Part shown: positions 7,110 through 16,211 of the stretch, piece after piece
Layout: the number at the start of each line of letters is the position of its first letter
Numbering within the stretch: the stretch's first letter is position 1
Origin: Bacillota bacterium
GTDB lineage: Bacteria > Bacillota > Clostridia > Lachnospirales > Lachnospiraceae
Assembly (NCBI GenBank): GCA_023391695.1
Contig: JAEWAK010000014.1
Span: 52,173 to 116,172 of the forward strand
DNA: 64,000 bases
Reading direction: 5' to 3'
Program-made: the position numbers and the translations under genes
The notes under the pieces: generated by a model
What the model was told of the DNA's origin: nothing
The model's database searches: none
Seen by the model: only the letters and a program-made list of their open reading frames with translations

Positions 7110-8264
7110 TTATCTTAAAATACCGTGTACCTTTGGCATCCATTCACTGATGAGAATTTTCTGAGGACATTTATCTTCACATATCCGGCAGCCGATGCAG
7201 GAGGAAGCACGGTTTTCTTCACTAAAGAAATTATTGTATGTAACACGGGAACCTTCCACATCATCATATGCCACACTTCCGTTATACAGTTCAAAATTCC
7301 TTGGTATATTGACATTATTGGGACATGGCATACAGTAACTGCAGCCGGTACACGGTATAACTGCCCGTTCACCGTATCTGTTACGTACCCGTTCAATCAC
7401 TTCTTCGTCCCCGGCTCCCAAAAGCCCCACACCGGAATGATCGGCTGATTCCAGATTCTCCTCTACCTGTTTTAGGTTGCTCATGCCGCTGAGTACCACG
7501 GATACTTCCGTCTGGTTCCACAGCCACTCAAGAGCCCAATAGGAAGGTGACCGGCCCGATCCGTTTTCATCCAGGATTTCTTTAATGTCCTTGGGAGGAC
7601 TCGCAAGTCTTCCTCCTAATAAAGGCTCCATGATAACAATTCCAAGTCCCTTACCGGCAGCATATTTTAACCCTTTCATGCCTGCCTGTTCATGAATATC
7701 CATATAATTGTACTGGATCTGGCAGAAATCCCATTTGTCATATCCGTCAACAATTTCAAAGAATGCATCTTCATCATCATGGAAAGAAAAACCGATGTAC
7801 TTAATTTTCCCTGCCTGTTTGGCGGCTTCGGCATGTTTTAGGATATCATGCTTTAAGATTATATTCCTCCACCTGTCCCTGGAGAGAGCATGAAGCAGGT
7901 AGAAATCGATATGGTTTGTCTTAAGTTTATTCAGCTGTTCCTCCAATAACCTTTCAAAATCTCCGGGCTTTTTAATCAGCCATACCGGTGATTTCGTAGC
8001 CAGTTTCACCTTATCCCTGTATCCGTCCTGTAAGGCTTTACCTACTAAAATTTCACTGCTCCCTTTGTGATAGCCGTACGCCGTATCCACATAATTAACT
8101 CCCTGATCTATGGCATACCGTATCATTTTAATAGCCTCTGCCTCTAAAATATTGTTACTGAGTCTGTCACCGCTGTCTAAACTTCCTTCCGTTGGCAGGC
8201 GCATTGCCCCAAAACCCAGGGCAGAAACTTCAAAATCAAGTTTACCAAATTTTCTGTATTGCAT
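7110..8264 (-). CDS. Aldo/keto reductase with C-terminal 4Fe-4S ferredoxin domain
   Basis: A 384-residue oxidoreductase. The N-terminal TIM-barrel (about 1-290) has the AKR tetrad elements: DTAYGYH (Asp and Tyr), LATKS (Lys) and LLHALS (His). The C-terminal part carries CTGCSYCMPCP and CIGCRICEDKCPQ, two cysteine sets for 4Fe-4S clusters. This architecture is common in anaerobes, and the natural substrate is usually unknown. The ATG at 8264 is seven bases after TGGAGG and gives the conserved start MQYRKFGKLDF; the longer frame from 8294 lacks a ribosome binding site. A MerR-type promoter lies about 125 bases upstream, suggesting induction by an aldehyde or other electrophile. Confidence 0.9.
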   Translation of the reverse strand: MQYRKFGKLDFEVSALGFGAMRLPTEGSLDSGDRLSNNILEAEAIKMIRYAIDQGVNYVDTAYGYHKGSSEILVGKALQDGYRDKVKLATKSPVWLIKKPGDFERLLEEQLNKLKTNHIDFYLLHALSRDRWRNIILKHDILKHAEAAKQAGKIKYIGFSFHDDEDAFFEIVDGYDKWDFCQIQYNYMDIHEQAGMKGLKYAAGKGLGIVIMEPLLGGRLASPPKDIKEILDENGSGRSPSYWALEWLWNQTEVSVVLSGMSNLKQVEENLESADHSGVGLLGAGDEEVIERVRNRYGERAVIPCTGCSYCMPCPNNVNIPRNFELYNGSVAYDDVEGSRVTYNNFFSEENRASSCIGCRICEDKCPQKILISEWMPKVHGILR

Positions 8265-8386
8265 GCTTATTCCTCCAGTATATAGAAATTTCATGGGCAG
8301 AACCGCACATACCGGACATATTCATCTAAGTACCTTATAATATTTATTTATCTCTCCGCTATGTTGATCTTCCCTGATACATTTCT

Positions 8387-8417
8387 ATTTTATACCTTAG
8401 AGTTAACTGTAGGGCAA
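8387..8417 (-). promoter_or_regulatory. MerR-family-type promoter upstream of the aldo/keto reductase
   Basis: On the minus strand TTGCCC (8412-8417) and TATAAA (8389-8394), or TAAAAT at 19-base spacing, bracket the imperfect palindrome CCTACAGTTAACTCTAAGG (8395-8413). This is the geometry and half-site style of MerR/NmlR/AdhR-controlled promoters. The rest of the 8265-8618 gap contains no gene that I can support. Confidence 0.55.
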
Positions 8418-8618
8418 TACTTTTTTCATCTTTTACCAATTTCAGACGCCGGTTTCGGTAAGCAAATGCTTCGTTACCACCGGTTAATCTTTTCATAAAC
8501 CACCAGCAAGCTCCGATAATTTACTATCCATCAGGCGTGAGTGGCCCATCAATCCGGGCAAAGGTAAAACAGCAGGATGAATACCTCCCTGACACCCTCC
8601 TGCAGGGAAAACGAATCT

Positions 8619-9155
8619 TTACAGCTGTAATTTGCTTCGTATCTTTCCCCATATATATATTTGAAAATAATTATACGCCTTGTCATAGATAAACAAAGCA
8701 GCCTGCCCTCCAAGGAAAAGAGCAGCCAAAAGGCCGCTGTTTATCTGTCCCTGAAAAACAAGCTTCGGTAAGAAAAGCAGAATCGGAATATACATAATAT
8801 TAAACGTGATAAACTTGATAAACCAGACGGCTTTTTTCCGGCTGCCGGTATTCCATTTTACAAAAGTTAATTTGTGATAAGAATATTCCGTGATGACCAG
8901 ATAGAAACCCATAGCCGCAAAAGTAATGCAATAAAGCTTATTGGGAGCCAGCAAAAAACTTAACAGTATGCTGGCAATATAAAAGCCAAAACCGAACCGG
9001 TGCCCGCTCTCTCGGATCGCTATCCCGACACAAAAAGAAGCACCTGCCAATAGAAAAAGCGTATTAAACTCCAATACGCCGCCCAGTATTACCAGTAAAA
9101 CAGCGCATGCAAGCAAAAGACTTAAAAACGAAAGTTTTTTTGCATTTAGAAGCAT
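8619..9155 (-). CDS. Polytopic membrane protein of unknown function, third gene of the DUF5685-DnaJ cluster
   Basis: About 178 residues with five to six hydrophobic segments (for example LSFLSLLLACAVLLVILGG near the N-terminus) and short basic loops. I do not recognise a named family. The ATG at 9155 is preceded by GGGAGGGG about ten bases away; the longer frame from 9179 starts inside the ribosome binding region. It overlaps the end of the J-domain gene by ten bases, so the two are probably translationally coupled. Co-transcription with a J-domain/TPR protein and a DUF5685 protein suggests the three products work together, with this one as membrane anchor or client; that is inference. Confidence 0.7.
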   Translation of the reverse strand: MLLNAKKLSFLSLLLACAVLLVILGGVLEFNTLFLLAGASFCVGIAIRESGHRFGFGFYIASILLSFLLAPNKLYCITFAAMGFYLVITEYSYHKLTFVKWNTGSRKKAVWFIKFITFNIMYIPILLFLPKLVFQGQINSGLLAALFLGGQAALFIYDKAYNYFQIYIWGKIRSKLQL

Positions 9156-9784
9156 GAACACAAATCCCCTCCCATACATTCACATAAAGTATCCGCACAC
9201 CACAAATCACAGCAGAAATTACCTGTGCCATATCCGGTTCCCATTGTACCGCGGGTATTCTGGTACCGCTGGTTCTGCCACTGGAACTGGTTTAAAAAAT
9301 TATTATATTCAACATTATTCGGTTCCATATTCACTGCCTGCCTGGCATGTTCGGAAGCCATAAGGTTATTTCCGATACCGGCATTGGCTACCGCACTGTA
9401 ATAATACCATCTTGCAGTCCGGTTCGAAATTCCCGAAAGTACATTAAGGGCCTCCTGGTAGCGCCTTGCCGCCAAATAATTATAGGCTGCCGTCAAATGG
9501 ACATTTTCCTCTTCCGTGTTGCCGGAGTAGGAAGCCTGGCCGTAAGAACTACTGCCTGAACCGTAAGAAGCACTGCCTGAGCCGTAACCGCTTTCCCGTT
9601 CCTTCATAATCTGTTCGTATGCTTCCTGTACTTCTTTAAATTTTTCTTCCGCAAGGTCGGAAAGAGGATTATTCGCATAAGAATCCGGGTGGTATTTTCT
9701 GCTTAATTCCCTGTATGCCTTTTTAATTTCATCATTGCTGGCATTTGGCGATACTTCAAGTATCTTATATGGATTCGATATCAT
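9146..9784 (-). CDS. J-domain (DnaJ-like) protein with Gly/Ser/Tyr linker, TPR-like repeats and Cys-rich tail
   Basis: A 212-residue protein starting with a J domain (1-65) whose HPD tripeptide lies in RKYHPDSY, so it should stimulate an Hsp70 ATPase. It continues with a low-complexity linker built of repeated YGSGS/SYGQ units (about 66-88), a helical TPR-like region (about 93-165) and an unusual C-terminus with seven cysteines in CCDLWCADTLCECMGGDLCS. It lacks the DnaJ zinc-finger CxxCxGxG repeats. Its start overlaps the end of the DUF5685 gene by 20 bases and its end overlaps the membrane-protein gene, indicating a tight operon. The cysteine tail may bind metal or form disulfides; that is speculation. 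Confidence 0.85.
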   Translation of the reverse strand: MISNPYKILEVSPNASNDEIKKAYRELSRKYHPDSYANNPLSDLAEEKFKEVQEAYEQIMKERESGYGSGSASYGSGSSSYGQASYSGNTEEENVHLTAAYNYLAARRYQEALNVLSGISNRTARWYYYSAVANAGIGNNLMASEHARQAVNMEPNNVEYNNFLNQFQWQNQRYQNTRGTMGTGYGTGNFCCDLWCADTLCECMGGDLCSCF

Positions 9785-10622
9785 TTTTGTGTTCCTTCCT
9801 TTTCGTATCTCTTGATTTTATGGTTTCCAGTTTTGTCCAGACACCCTCATACAGGATATTCCGGAGTATATCAACATCTAACAGACATGGGAGTTTCTCA
9901 AATTCCCCGGAAGCTTGCGCCATCATCATGTTTAACATGGTCCTGCATTTTTCTTCCAGGTCTTCATCCTTAGAAAACCCCGCTAAGGGATTATAACTGT
10001 TATTTTTCAAATCTTTTTCCAGATCGTCATAGGCATCCAGGATGTAGATAAATTTACCCAGGTAAAATCCTGTCTTTCTTAAACTTGCTTCCCACATATC
10101 CTGCCGGTATACAAATAATTCCGCCATAAGCTCTCCAAAACACCGGGAAACCAGGTCCATATTCGTCTCATTCTTCTTTTCACATACCTGCAGGCGGTTA
10201 AGACAGTCCCTGATTACGCCGCACTGTCTGGGGTATTGCTTACTGATCTTTTTATATGCCCTTTTTAAGGCCAGTGATCCTGCAAGGCCTGTTATACTTT
10301 TTTCGTCCTGCCAGTCATCCAGGAGGTGGTAATAGGATAAGGCAATATTCATATCTGCCACATACCCGGTAATTTCATTGACCAGGGTATCGTGTTTTTT
10401 AACGGGATGTACGATACATCGGTTCTGCTGCCTTACGGTTTCACTTTCATAAAGGGATGTAAGTAATATAATAAGGAACGTCATGTCATAGGACAGGGTC
10501 ATCTGGCCAAACCGGCCGTACCTGTTTTTCAGGGTTTTGCACAAACCGCAGTAATAGGCTTTATATTTATAAAAATCCTTCATTTTCAGTTCAGGCTTAT
10601 AAATATTTACATAACCGAACAT
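9765..10622 (-). CDS. DUF5685 family protein
   Basis: A 285-residue, largely helical protein beginning MFGYVNIYKPELKMKDFYKY with the family motif YYCGLCKTL. Two aspartate-rich helices, LLDDWQDEKS and LDAYDDLEKD, recall the paired Asp motifs of isoprenoid-synthase folds, although no such activity is established. No signal peptide or membrane segment is evident. It is the first gene of a three-gene overlapping operon with the J-domain protein and a membrane protein, an association I recall as recurrent in Clostridia. The ATG at 10622 follows a CAGGAGG-type ribosome binding site. Function unknown. Confidence 0.8.
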   Translation of the reverse strand: MFGYVNIYKPELKMKDFYKYKAYYCGLCKTLKNRYGRFGQMTLSYDMTFLIILLTSLYESETVRQQNRCIVHPVKKHDTLVNEITGYVADMNIALSYYHLLDDWQDEKSITGLAGSLALKRAYKKISKQYPRQCGVIRDCLNRLQVCEKKNETNMDLVSRCFGELMAELFVYRQDMWEASLRKTGFYLGKFIYILDAYDDLEKDLKNNSYNPLAGFSKDEDLEEKCRTMLNMMMAQASGEFEKLPCLLDVDILRNILYEGVWTKLETIKSRDTKRKEHKNDIESI

Positions 10623-10796
10623 AAATCCTCCTGATATATATTAGAATTTATATAGTATACCATAATATCTTATAAAATAAAATGGTAAATGCATAAACCA
10701 ATCCTTAAGAAATTATTATATCTTTGTGAATTATCCACCTCAGAGGAAGGAATCTTCTTGCTGACAAATGCTAAAACAGGAAAGAGCCTGATTTTA

Positions 10797-12662
10797 TCAG
10801 ACTCCGTTGCCGGCCTCCCGTAGTTCCGGCAGTTTCCCCATCTGGCTGATCACCATATTGTAATACTGCCCTCTTTGTTCCATAAGGCTTCTGTGATTTC
10901 CGCTTTCCAGTATTTTGCCGTCACCGATCACCATAATACGATCCGCATCCCGGATGGTGGACAGCCGGTGTGCAATTAAAAAACTGGTCCGGTTTTTCAT
11001 CAGATTTAAGAATGCATGCTGGATATCTTTTTCTGTTTTGGTATCTACACTGCTGGTGGCCTCATCCAGTATTAATATCGGGCTGTCACAGAGTACTGCC
11101 CGGGAAATGGCAATAAGCTGGCGCTGGCCCTGGCTTAAATTATCCGCAGCCCCGGATACCATGGTGCGGTACCCTTTTGGAAGTTTATGTATAAAATCGT
11201 GGGCACGGGCTATCTTAGCCGCCTGTATTACTTCTTCATCGGCAGCGTCCGTCTGGGAATAACGAATGTTATCCATAATGGTACCGGTAAAAAGGCAGGT
11301 ATCCTGCAGTACTACGGAGAAGCATTTCCTTAAGCTGTTCCGCTTTATTCCGGTAACCGGTACACCGTCAATTAAGATCCGGCCGCTGTCCGCATCATAA
11401 AACCGGGTGAGGAGATTCACAATGGTCGTTTTTCCCGCACCGGTTTCACCAACCAGTGCAACTGTCTCTCCCGCTTTAACCCGAAAGCTTACATCCTTTA
11501 GAATCGGAGTGGACTTGTTATAGGAAAAACAAACGTTTTCAAAAGTAACGTCCCCTTTAGGCGCCTCCATGGCAACCGCTGCCTTATCATCGGCCGGTTC
11601 TTCTTCCTTATCCAGAATTTCAAATACACGCTCCGCGCCGGCCAGGGCTGACTGAATGGTATTAAACATACCGGCAACCCCATTAAGGGGCTGGGCAAAT
11701 TGTTTGGAATAACTCAAGAAACTGACTACCGTACCAACGGATAAGCCGTATCCTACGGACAGGATACCTCCCGTAATGGCTACCGCGGCAAAGATAAAAT
11801 TGTTGATAACATTCATAAGGGGCATCATGTATCCGGACCAGATCTGGGCTTTTGTACTGCTGTCAAAGAGTTTTTTATTGATTTCCCCAAACTGTTTTAA
11901 TACATCCTGCTGCTTGCTAAAGGCTTTTACCATTTTAAGCCCCAGTATATTTTCCTCAATAACTCCGTTGAGGTAACCAAGGCTTTGCTGCTGTGCCTTA
12001 AAATACGTCCGGCTCCGTGATGCTATGACTTTGGTTAAAAGTATGACAAGGGGCACACATAATAATACCACAATGGTAAGGGGCACATTCAGGGTGACCA
12101 TTACGGCCAAGGAACCCCCAAGGGTTAAAATGCTTGATATTAACTGGGTGGTTGTCTGGGCAATGGTGGTACTGATATTATCCACGTCATTGGTGATCCT
12201 GCTCATGGTATCCCCATGGGAGCGGGTATCATAAAATTTTAAAGTCAGTTTCTGCATCTTCCCAAAGAATTCCGACCGCAAAGTATATACAAGCTTTTGG
12301 GAAACTTTAAGCATAATTACCCCGTTGATGCAGGAAATGAGCCAGTTGGCCGCATACAGGGCCGTAATCGCCAGCAGAAGCCGCACCAGCATTTCGGTAT
12401 CTACCGTTCTATCCGTAATTTTGAATGTGTTAAAAGTTTTACCGGTAAAATAAGGTATCGTAATAGATATAACCGAAGAAAAAACGGTAAGAAACATTGC
12501 CAGAAAAATGGTCTTTGCCCACCGCATATAGATTTTTACAATACGTAATAAAGTACCTTTGGCGTTTTTTGGCCTGGCCCCCGGTGCAAAACGGTTTCCG
12601 CCGCCAAATCTTCCTCCGATGGGCGGTACTTTTACCTCCTGCCTTATAAACTGCTGTGCCAA
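10797..12662 (-). CDS. ABC exporter half-transporter, catalytically canonical partner (second pair)
   Basis: A 621-residue type I ABC exporter: a six-helix transmembrane domain (about 45-340) and a nucleotide-binding domain with Walker A GETGAGKTT, signature LSQGQRQL and Walker B LILDEATSSVD. The catalytic glutamate after Walker B is present. It is the last gene of the run and starts three bases after the stop of the 572-residue partner, whose Walker B ends in Asp. Together they should form a heterodimeric multidrug-type exporter (LmrCD or YfiBC type) with one degenerate ATP site. The N-terminal extension is glycine- and arginine-rich. Substrate unknown. A weak hairpin follows the stop. Confidence 0.9.
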   Translation of the reverse strand: MAQQFIRQEVKVPPIGGRFGGGNRFAPGARPKNAKGTLLRIVKIYMRWAKTIFLAMFLTVFSSVISITIPYFTGKTFNTFKITDRTVDTEMLVRLLLAITALYAANWLISCINGVIMLKVSQKLVYTLRSEFFGKMQKLTLKFYDTRSHGDTMSRITNDVDNISTTIAQTTTQLISSILTLGGSLAVMVTLNVPLTIVVLLCVPLVILLTKVIASRSRTYFKAQQQSLGYLNGVIEENILGLKMVKAFSKQQDVLKQFGEINKKLFDSSTKAQIWSGYMMPLMNVINNFIFAAVAITGGILSVGYGLSVGTVVSFLSYSKQFAQPLNGVAGMFNTIQSALAGAERVFEILDKEEEPADDKAAVAMEAPKGDVTFENVCFSYNKSTPILKDVSFRVKAGETVALVGETGAGKTTIVNLLTRFYDADSGRILIDGVPVTGIKRNSLRKCFSVVLQDTCLFTGTIMDNIRYSQTDAADEEVIQAAKIARAHDFIHKLPKGYRTMVSGAADNLSQGQRQLIAISRAVLCDSPILILDEATSSVDTKTEKDIQHAFLNLMKNRTSFLIAHRLSTIRDADRIMVIGDGKILESGNHRSLMEQRGQYYNMVISQMGKLPELREAGNGV

Positions 12663-12665
12663 CGC

Positions 12666-14384
12666 TTACACCTCCCTGCTGCTTTCAATCTGCGTTCTAT
12701 AAATATCCCGGTACACTTCGCAATTCTGCATAAGCTCCTTATGAGTGCCATATCCAACCTTAACCCCGTTATCCATCACTAATATACGGTCCGCAGACAT
12801 AGCCGTGCCGCAGCGCTGGGTAATGGTGATTACCGTCTGGTTCCCGGCCCTGGAATTTAAACTGTCCCGAACCTTTGCTTCCGTTACGGCATCCAGGGCG
12901 CTGGTGGCATCATCCAGTATCAGGACGGAAGATTTTTTTAACAGGCCCCGGGCAATGGAAATACGCTGTTTCTGACCACCGGAAATATTCACCCCGGCAC
13001 TTCCAAGCAAGCTGTCAAAGCCCCCCGCCATTTGGTCAATAAAGCCGGCCTGCGCCATAGCTGCCGCCTCACTAAGCACTTCCCCGGAAGCTTCTTTATC
13101 CCCCCACCGGATATTCTGTGCCACCGTACCGGAAAACAGCATAGGCTTTTGTGGAACAATGGCAATGTTCTCACGGACCGCATCAATATCCAGTTGCTTC
13201 ACATCCCGCCCGTTAATCCGGATTTTTCCGCTGTCCACATCGTAAAAACGCAGCAGCAGCCAGGCAACGGTGGATTTACCGCTGCCTGTGGGACCGATGA
13301 CTGCCAGACTCTGCCCGTTTTTTACCGTAAAGGATAAGTCCTTTATGGCAGGCACGCCGCTGCCCCCGGGATAGGCAAAGGTAACCTCACAAAACTCTAT
13401 GCCGCCGTTTAATTCCCCGGTTTCACCGCCCCGGGCAAAATCTCCTTCACAGTCAAGGATTTCCTTAATACGTGCGGTAGAAGCCTTCGTGCGGACAAAG
13501 GTATTGAATATATTGGTTATCATAATTAAAGAGGTCAGGATCTGGGCCATATATATGGTAAAGGCCGTAACATCACCCGGTGATGCAAGATTTACGGCAA
13601 ACAGGCGGCTGCCGGTAAATATTACGATTACCGTACCGATTCCGACAGCCAGGGACATTAAAGGTGATATTAAGGTAATCACCATTTGGGAGGATATTCC
13701 CTTTTGCAGCAAACTGGCATTCGCCTCCTCAAAACGCCCGGTTTCCTTGTCATAGGTTCCAAAAGCCTTGACCAGACGTACTCCGATCAGATATTCCTGG
13801 ACCGTCAGGTTCACCTTATCCATGGCTTTCTGCAGTTGATAGAACCGTGGATAACTCAGTTTCATGCTTATAATTATTAAACCTGCCACCACCAGCACAA
13901 TACCGTAAATAATAAGGCTTAACCTGAAATTAAGGATACTTGCAAGTACGATACTGCCGGCACAGGTAATGGGCGCTTTCAGAAAAATACGCATGATACC
14001 GTTCACAAACTGGGTGACCTGGGCCGTATCATTGGTCATACGTGTAATCAGGGACCCGCTTTCAATTTTATCCGCACTTACTTCGGAAAAATATAAAATT
14101 TTTTCAAACAGGTCATACCGAAGATCGGCTCCCATTCGCTGGGATACCTTGCTTGCCAGAATATTCCGGGTCACCGCAAAACCGGCACCGACCAAAGTGA
14201 CAATAAGCATAAGTGCCCCCCAGTAGTAAACCTGGTTAACAAAACCCTGTTCGATTCCCGTATTAATAATATTTGACATCAGGGTCGGGCCAAGCAGGTC
14301 ACAGACTGCCTCCAGGGCAACACAAAATACGGCCACCAAAAATGGCAATTTATATTTTTTAAAGTACTTACCGTACAATTTCAT
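12666..14384 (-). CDS. ABC exporter half-transporter, degenerate-site partner (second pair)
   Basis: A 572-residue type I exporter subunit with an N-terminal transmembrane domain (about 15-300) and a nucleotide-binding domain showing Walker A GPTGSGKST, signature ISGGQKQRISIARG and Walker B LILDDATSALD. Aspartate replaces the catalytic glutamate, the usual mark of the non-hydrolysing site in heterodimeric exporters. The gene lies three bases upstream of the canonical partner at 10797-12662 and 27 bases downstream of the first pair, so all four are probably co-transcribed with the LacI-type regulator. Likely role: efflux of drugs, peptides or lipids; the actual substrate is not readable. Confidence 0.9.
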   Translation of the reverse strand: MKLYGKYFKKYKLPFLVAVFCVALEAVCDLLGPTLMSNIINTGIEQGFVNQVYYWGALMLIVTLVGAGFAVTRNILASKVSQRMGADLRYDLFEKILYFSEVSADKIESGSLITRMTNDTAQVTQFVNGIMRIFLKAPITCAGSIVLASILNFRLSLIIYGIVLVVAGLIIISMKLSYPRFYQLQKAMDKVNLTVQEYLIGVRLVKAFGTYDKETGRFEEANASLLQKGISSQMVITLISPLMSLAVGIGTVIVIFTGSRLFAVNLASPGDVTAFTIYMAQILTSLIMITNIFNTFVRTKASTARIKEILDCEGDFARGGETGELNGGIEFCEVTFAYPGGSGVPAIKDLSFTVKNGQSLAVIGPTGSGKSTVAWLLLRFYDVDSGKIRINGRDVKQLDIDAVRENIAIVPQKPMLFSGTVAQNIRWGDKEASGEVLSEAAAMAQAGFIDQMAGGFDSLLGSAGVNISGGQKQRISIARGLLKKSSVLILDDATSALDAVTEAKVRDSLNSRAGNQTVITITQRCGTAMSADRILVMDNGVKVGYGTHKELMQNCEVYRDIYRTQIESSREV

Positions 14385-14411
14385 ATCTGAATTCCTTTCT
14401 TCCCTGCAGAC

Positions 14412-16211
14412 TTAAGCCGAAATTCCCTCTGATACCATATCTTTATAATATCCGCCTTTTTCCATCAGTTCGGTGTGGCTGCCAGTCTCCACGATCCTGC
14501 CGTGGTTTAAGACAATAATTTTATCGGCGCCCCGGATGGTTGAAAGCCTGTGGGCAATGATAAGGGCAGTCCTGTCCTTAGCCATATTTTCAATGGCCTT
14601 CTGGATCAGTATTTCCGTCTGGGAATCTATGTTGGCGGTTGCCTCATCCAACACAATGACGGAAGGATTATGTGCAATGGCCCTGGCAAAGGAAATCAGC
14701 TGCCTCTGCCCTGCCGAAAGGGTACTCCCCCTTTCCATTACGGGTTCGTCTATTTTTCCCGGGAAGCTTTCTACAAATTCTTTTGCATAGGACGCCCTGA
14801 CAGCCTCCTTTATGATATTTAAGTCAATATCATCATTTAAGGAAATATTCTTACCGATCGTTTCGGAAAATAAAAATACATCCTGGAGAACTACGGCTAT
14901 GTTCCTTCTTAAGTCACTTTTTTTAATCTCGTTAATATTGACCCCATTAATCAGTATTTCGCCCTTTTGTATTTTATAGAAACCGCTGATTAAGCTTATG
15001 ATGGTAGTCTTGCCCGCACCGGTCTGGCCGACGAAGGCGGCAGTCTGGCCTTTGCGTACGGTAAAACTTACGTCCTTTAAAATCCAGTCCTGATCATTGT
15101 AGGTAAACCAGACATGCTTAAATTCAATGTCTCCGTCCATGCGTTCCATTCCGGTGCCTGCCTCCAAATCCTCCAGGTTTTCCTTCTGGTCCAGAAGTTC
15201 AAAGATACGGTCGGCAGATACGAATGCGGACTGGATGCTGGTATAATTGTCGGCAAGATCGGATATCGGCTCGAAAAACTGCTGGATGTAGGTGGTAAAG
15301 GCATACAGAATACCGATCTGCAGGGTGCCTCCTTCTATTTTATCCATGCCGTACCAGATTAAGATCGCAACGGTAATATTCCGGAACACATTGGCCGCCG
15401 GCTTTAAAAAGCTGTTCATCCAGACCTGGAAAGAGGTAACCTTATAGTAGCCGTCGTTTAATTCCTTAAAATCCTTTTTTCTCTCTGCTTCCCCGTGAAA
15501 AATCTGGATCAGCTTCATGCCGGATAAATTTTCGGCCATAAAACCGTTTATCCGGCCGATCAGGTATTTCATTTTCCGGAAATTCTGTTTTATCTTTGTG
15601 CGCAGAAGGAATATAAATGTAAACATAGCCGGAATTACGCAAAAGGATACAAGGGTAAGCCGTACATCCATGATCAGCATGGCAGTTACTATGCCAACGA
15701 TCAGAAATATATCCTTAAAGAAACTCATGAACACGTCGGTATACAGCTGGCTGAGGGCTTCCACGTCATTGGTGGCCCTTGTAATCAGGCTGCCGGAAGA
15801 GGTTTTATCAAGATATTTAAGGGGCAGGAGCTGGATGGTCTTAAAAACCTGGCCCCGTAAGCTTCGCAAAATTTCCTGTCCGGCCCTGTTAATCAAGTTA
15901 ACCTGGGCAATACCGAAATAACCGCCGAGAACCACCACGGCAAAATACAGGATCCCCATACCCGTCAGTGAATAAATCCCTTTCTGCGCCGTATGGCCGG
16001 TCAGGAAATCATCAATGACGGTCTTTAGTATAAAGGGCTTTGCCAGGGTGGCCATATTGACTAAAAGCACACACAGGGCAGCTAAAAGAATTTTCTTTAT
16101 ATGAGGCCGGTTAAGTAACATCAGCCTCTTAAAACTCTGCTTTTTTTGTGACGGGTCAACTGACGGATTCCAGTTTTCCCTTACCGAACTGGTATCGGAA
16201 GATTTCATCAT
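14412..16211 (-). CDS. ABC exporter half-transporter, catalytically canonical partner (first pair)
   Basis: A 599-residue type I ABC exporter with a short polar N-terminus, six transmembrane helices (about 40-330) and a nucleotide-binding domain with Walker A GQTGAGKTT, signature LSAGQRQLISFARA and Walker B VIVLDEATANID, retaining the catalytic glutamate. The start ATG at 16211, five bases after AAAGGGGG, lies 56 bases inside the preceding gene, an overlap that supports coupled translation. Its partner is the 580-residue protein encoded just upstream. The pair resembles BmrCD/YheIH-type heterodimers in organisation; this is family inference. Confidence 0.9.
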   Translation of the reverse strand: MMKSSDTSSVRENWNPSVDPSQKKQSFKRLMLLNRPHIKKILLAALCVLLVNMATLAKPFILKTVIDDFLTGHTAQKGIYSLTGMGILYFAVVVLGGYFGIAQVNLINRAGQEILRSLRGQVFKTIQLLPLKYLDKTSSGSLITRATNDVEALSQLYTDVFMSFFKDIFLIVGIVTAMLIMDVRLTLVSFCVIPAMFTFIFLLRTKIKQNFRKMKYLIGRINGFMAENLSGMKLIQIFHGEAERKKDFKELNDGYYKVTSFQVWMNSFLKPAANVFRNITVAILIWYGMDKIEGGTLQIGILYAFTTYIQQFFEPISDLADNYTSIQSAFVSADRIFELLDQKENLEDLEAGTGMERMDGDIEFKHVWFTYNDQDWILKDVSFTVRKGQTAAFVGQTGAGKTTIISLISGFYKIQKGEILINGVNINEIKKSDLRRNIAVVLQDVFLFSETIGKNISLNDDIDLNIIKEAVRASYAKEFVESFPGKIDEPVMERGSTLSAGQRQLISFARAIAHNPSVIVLDEATANIDSQTEILIQKAIENMAKDRTALIIAHRLSTIRGADKIIVLNHGRIVETGSHTELMEKGGYYKDMVSEGISA

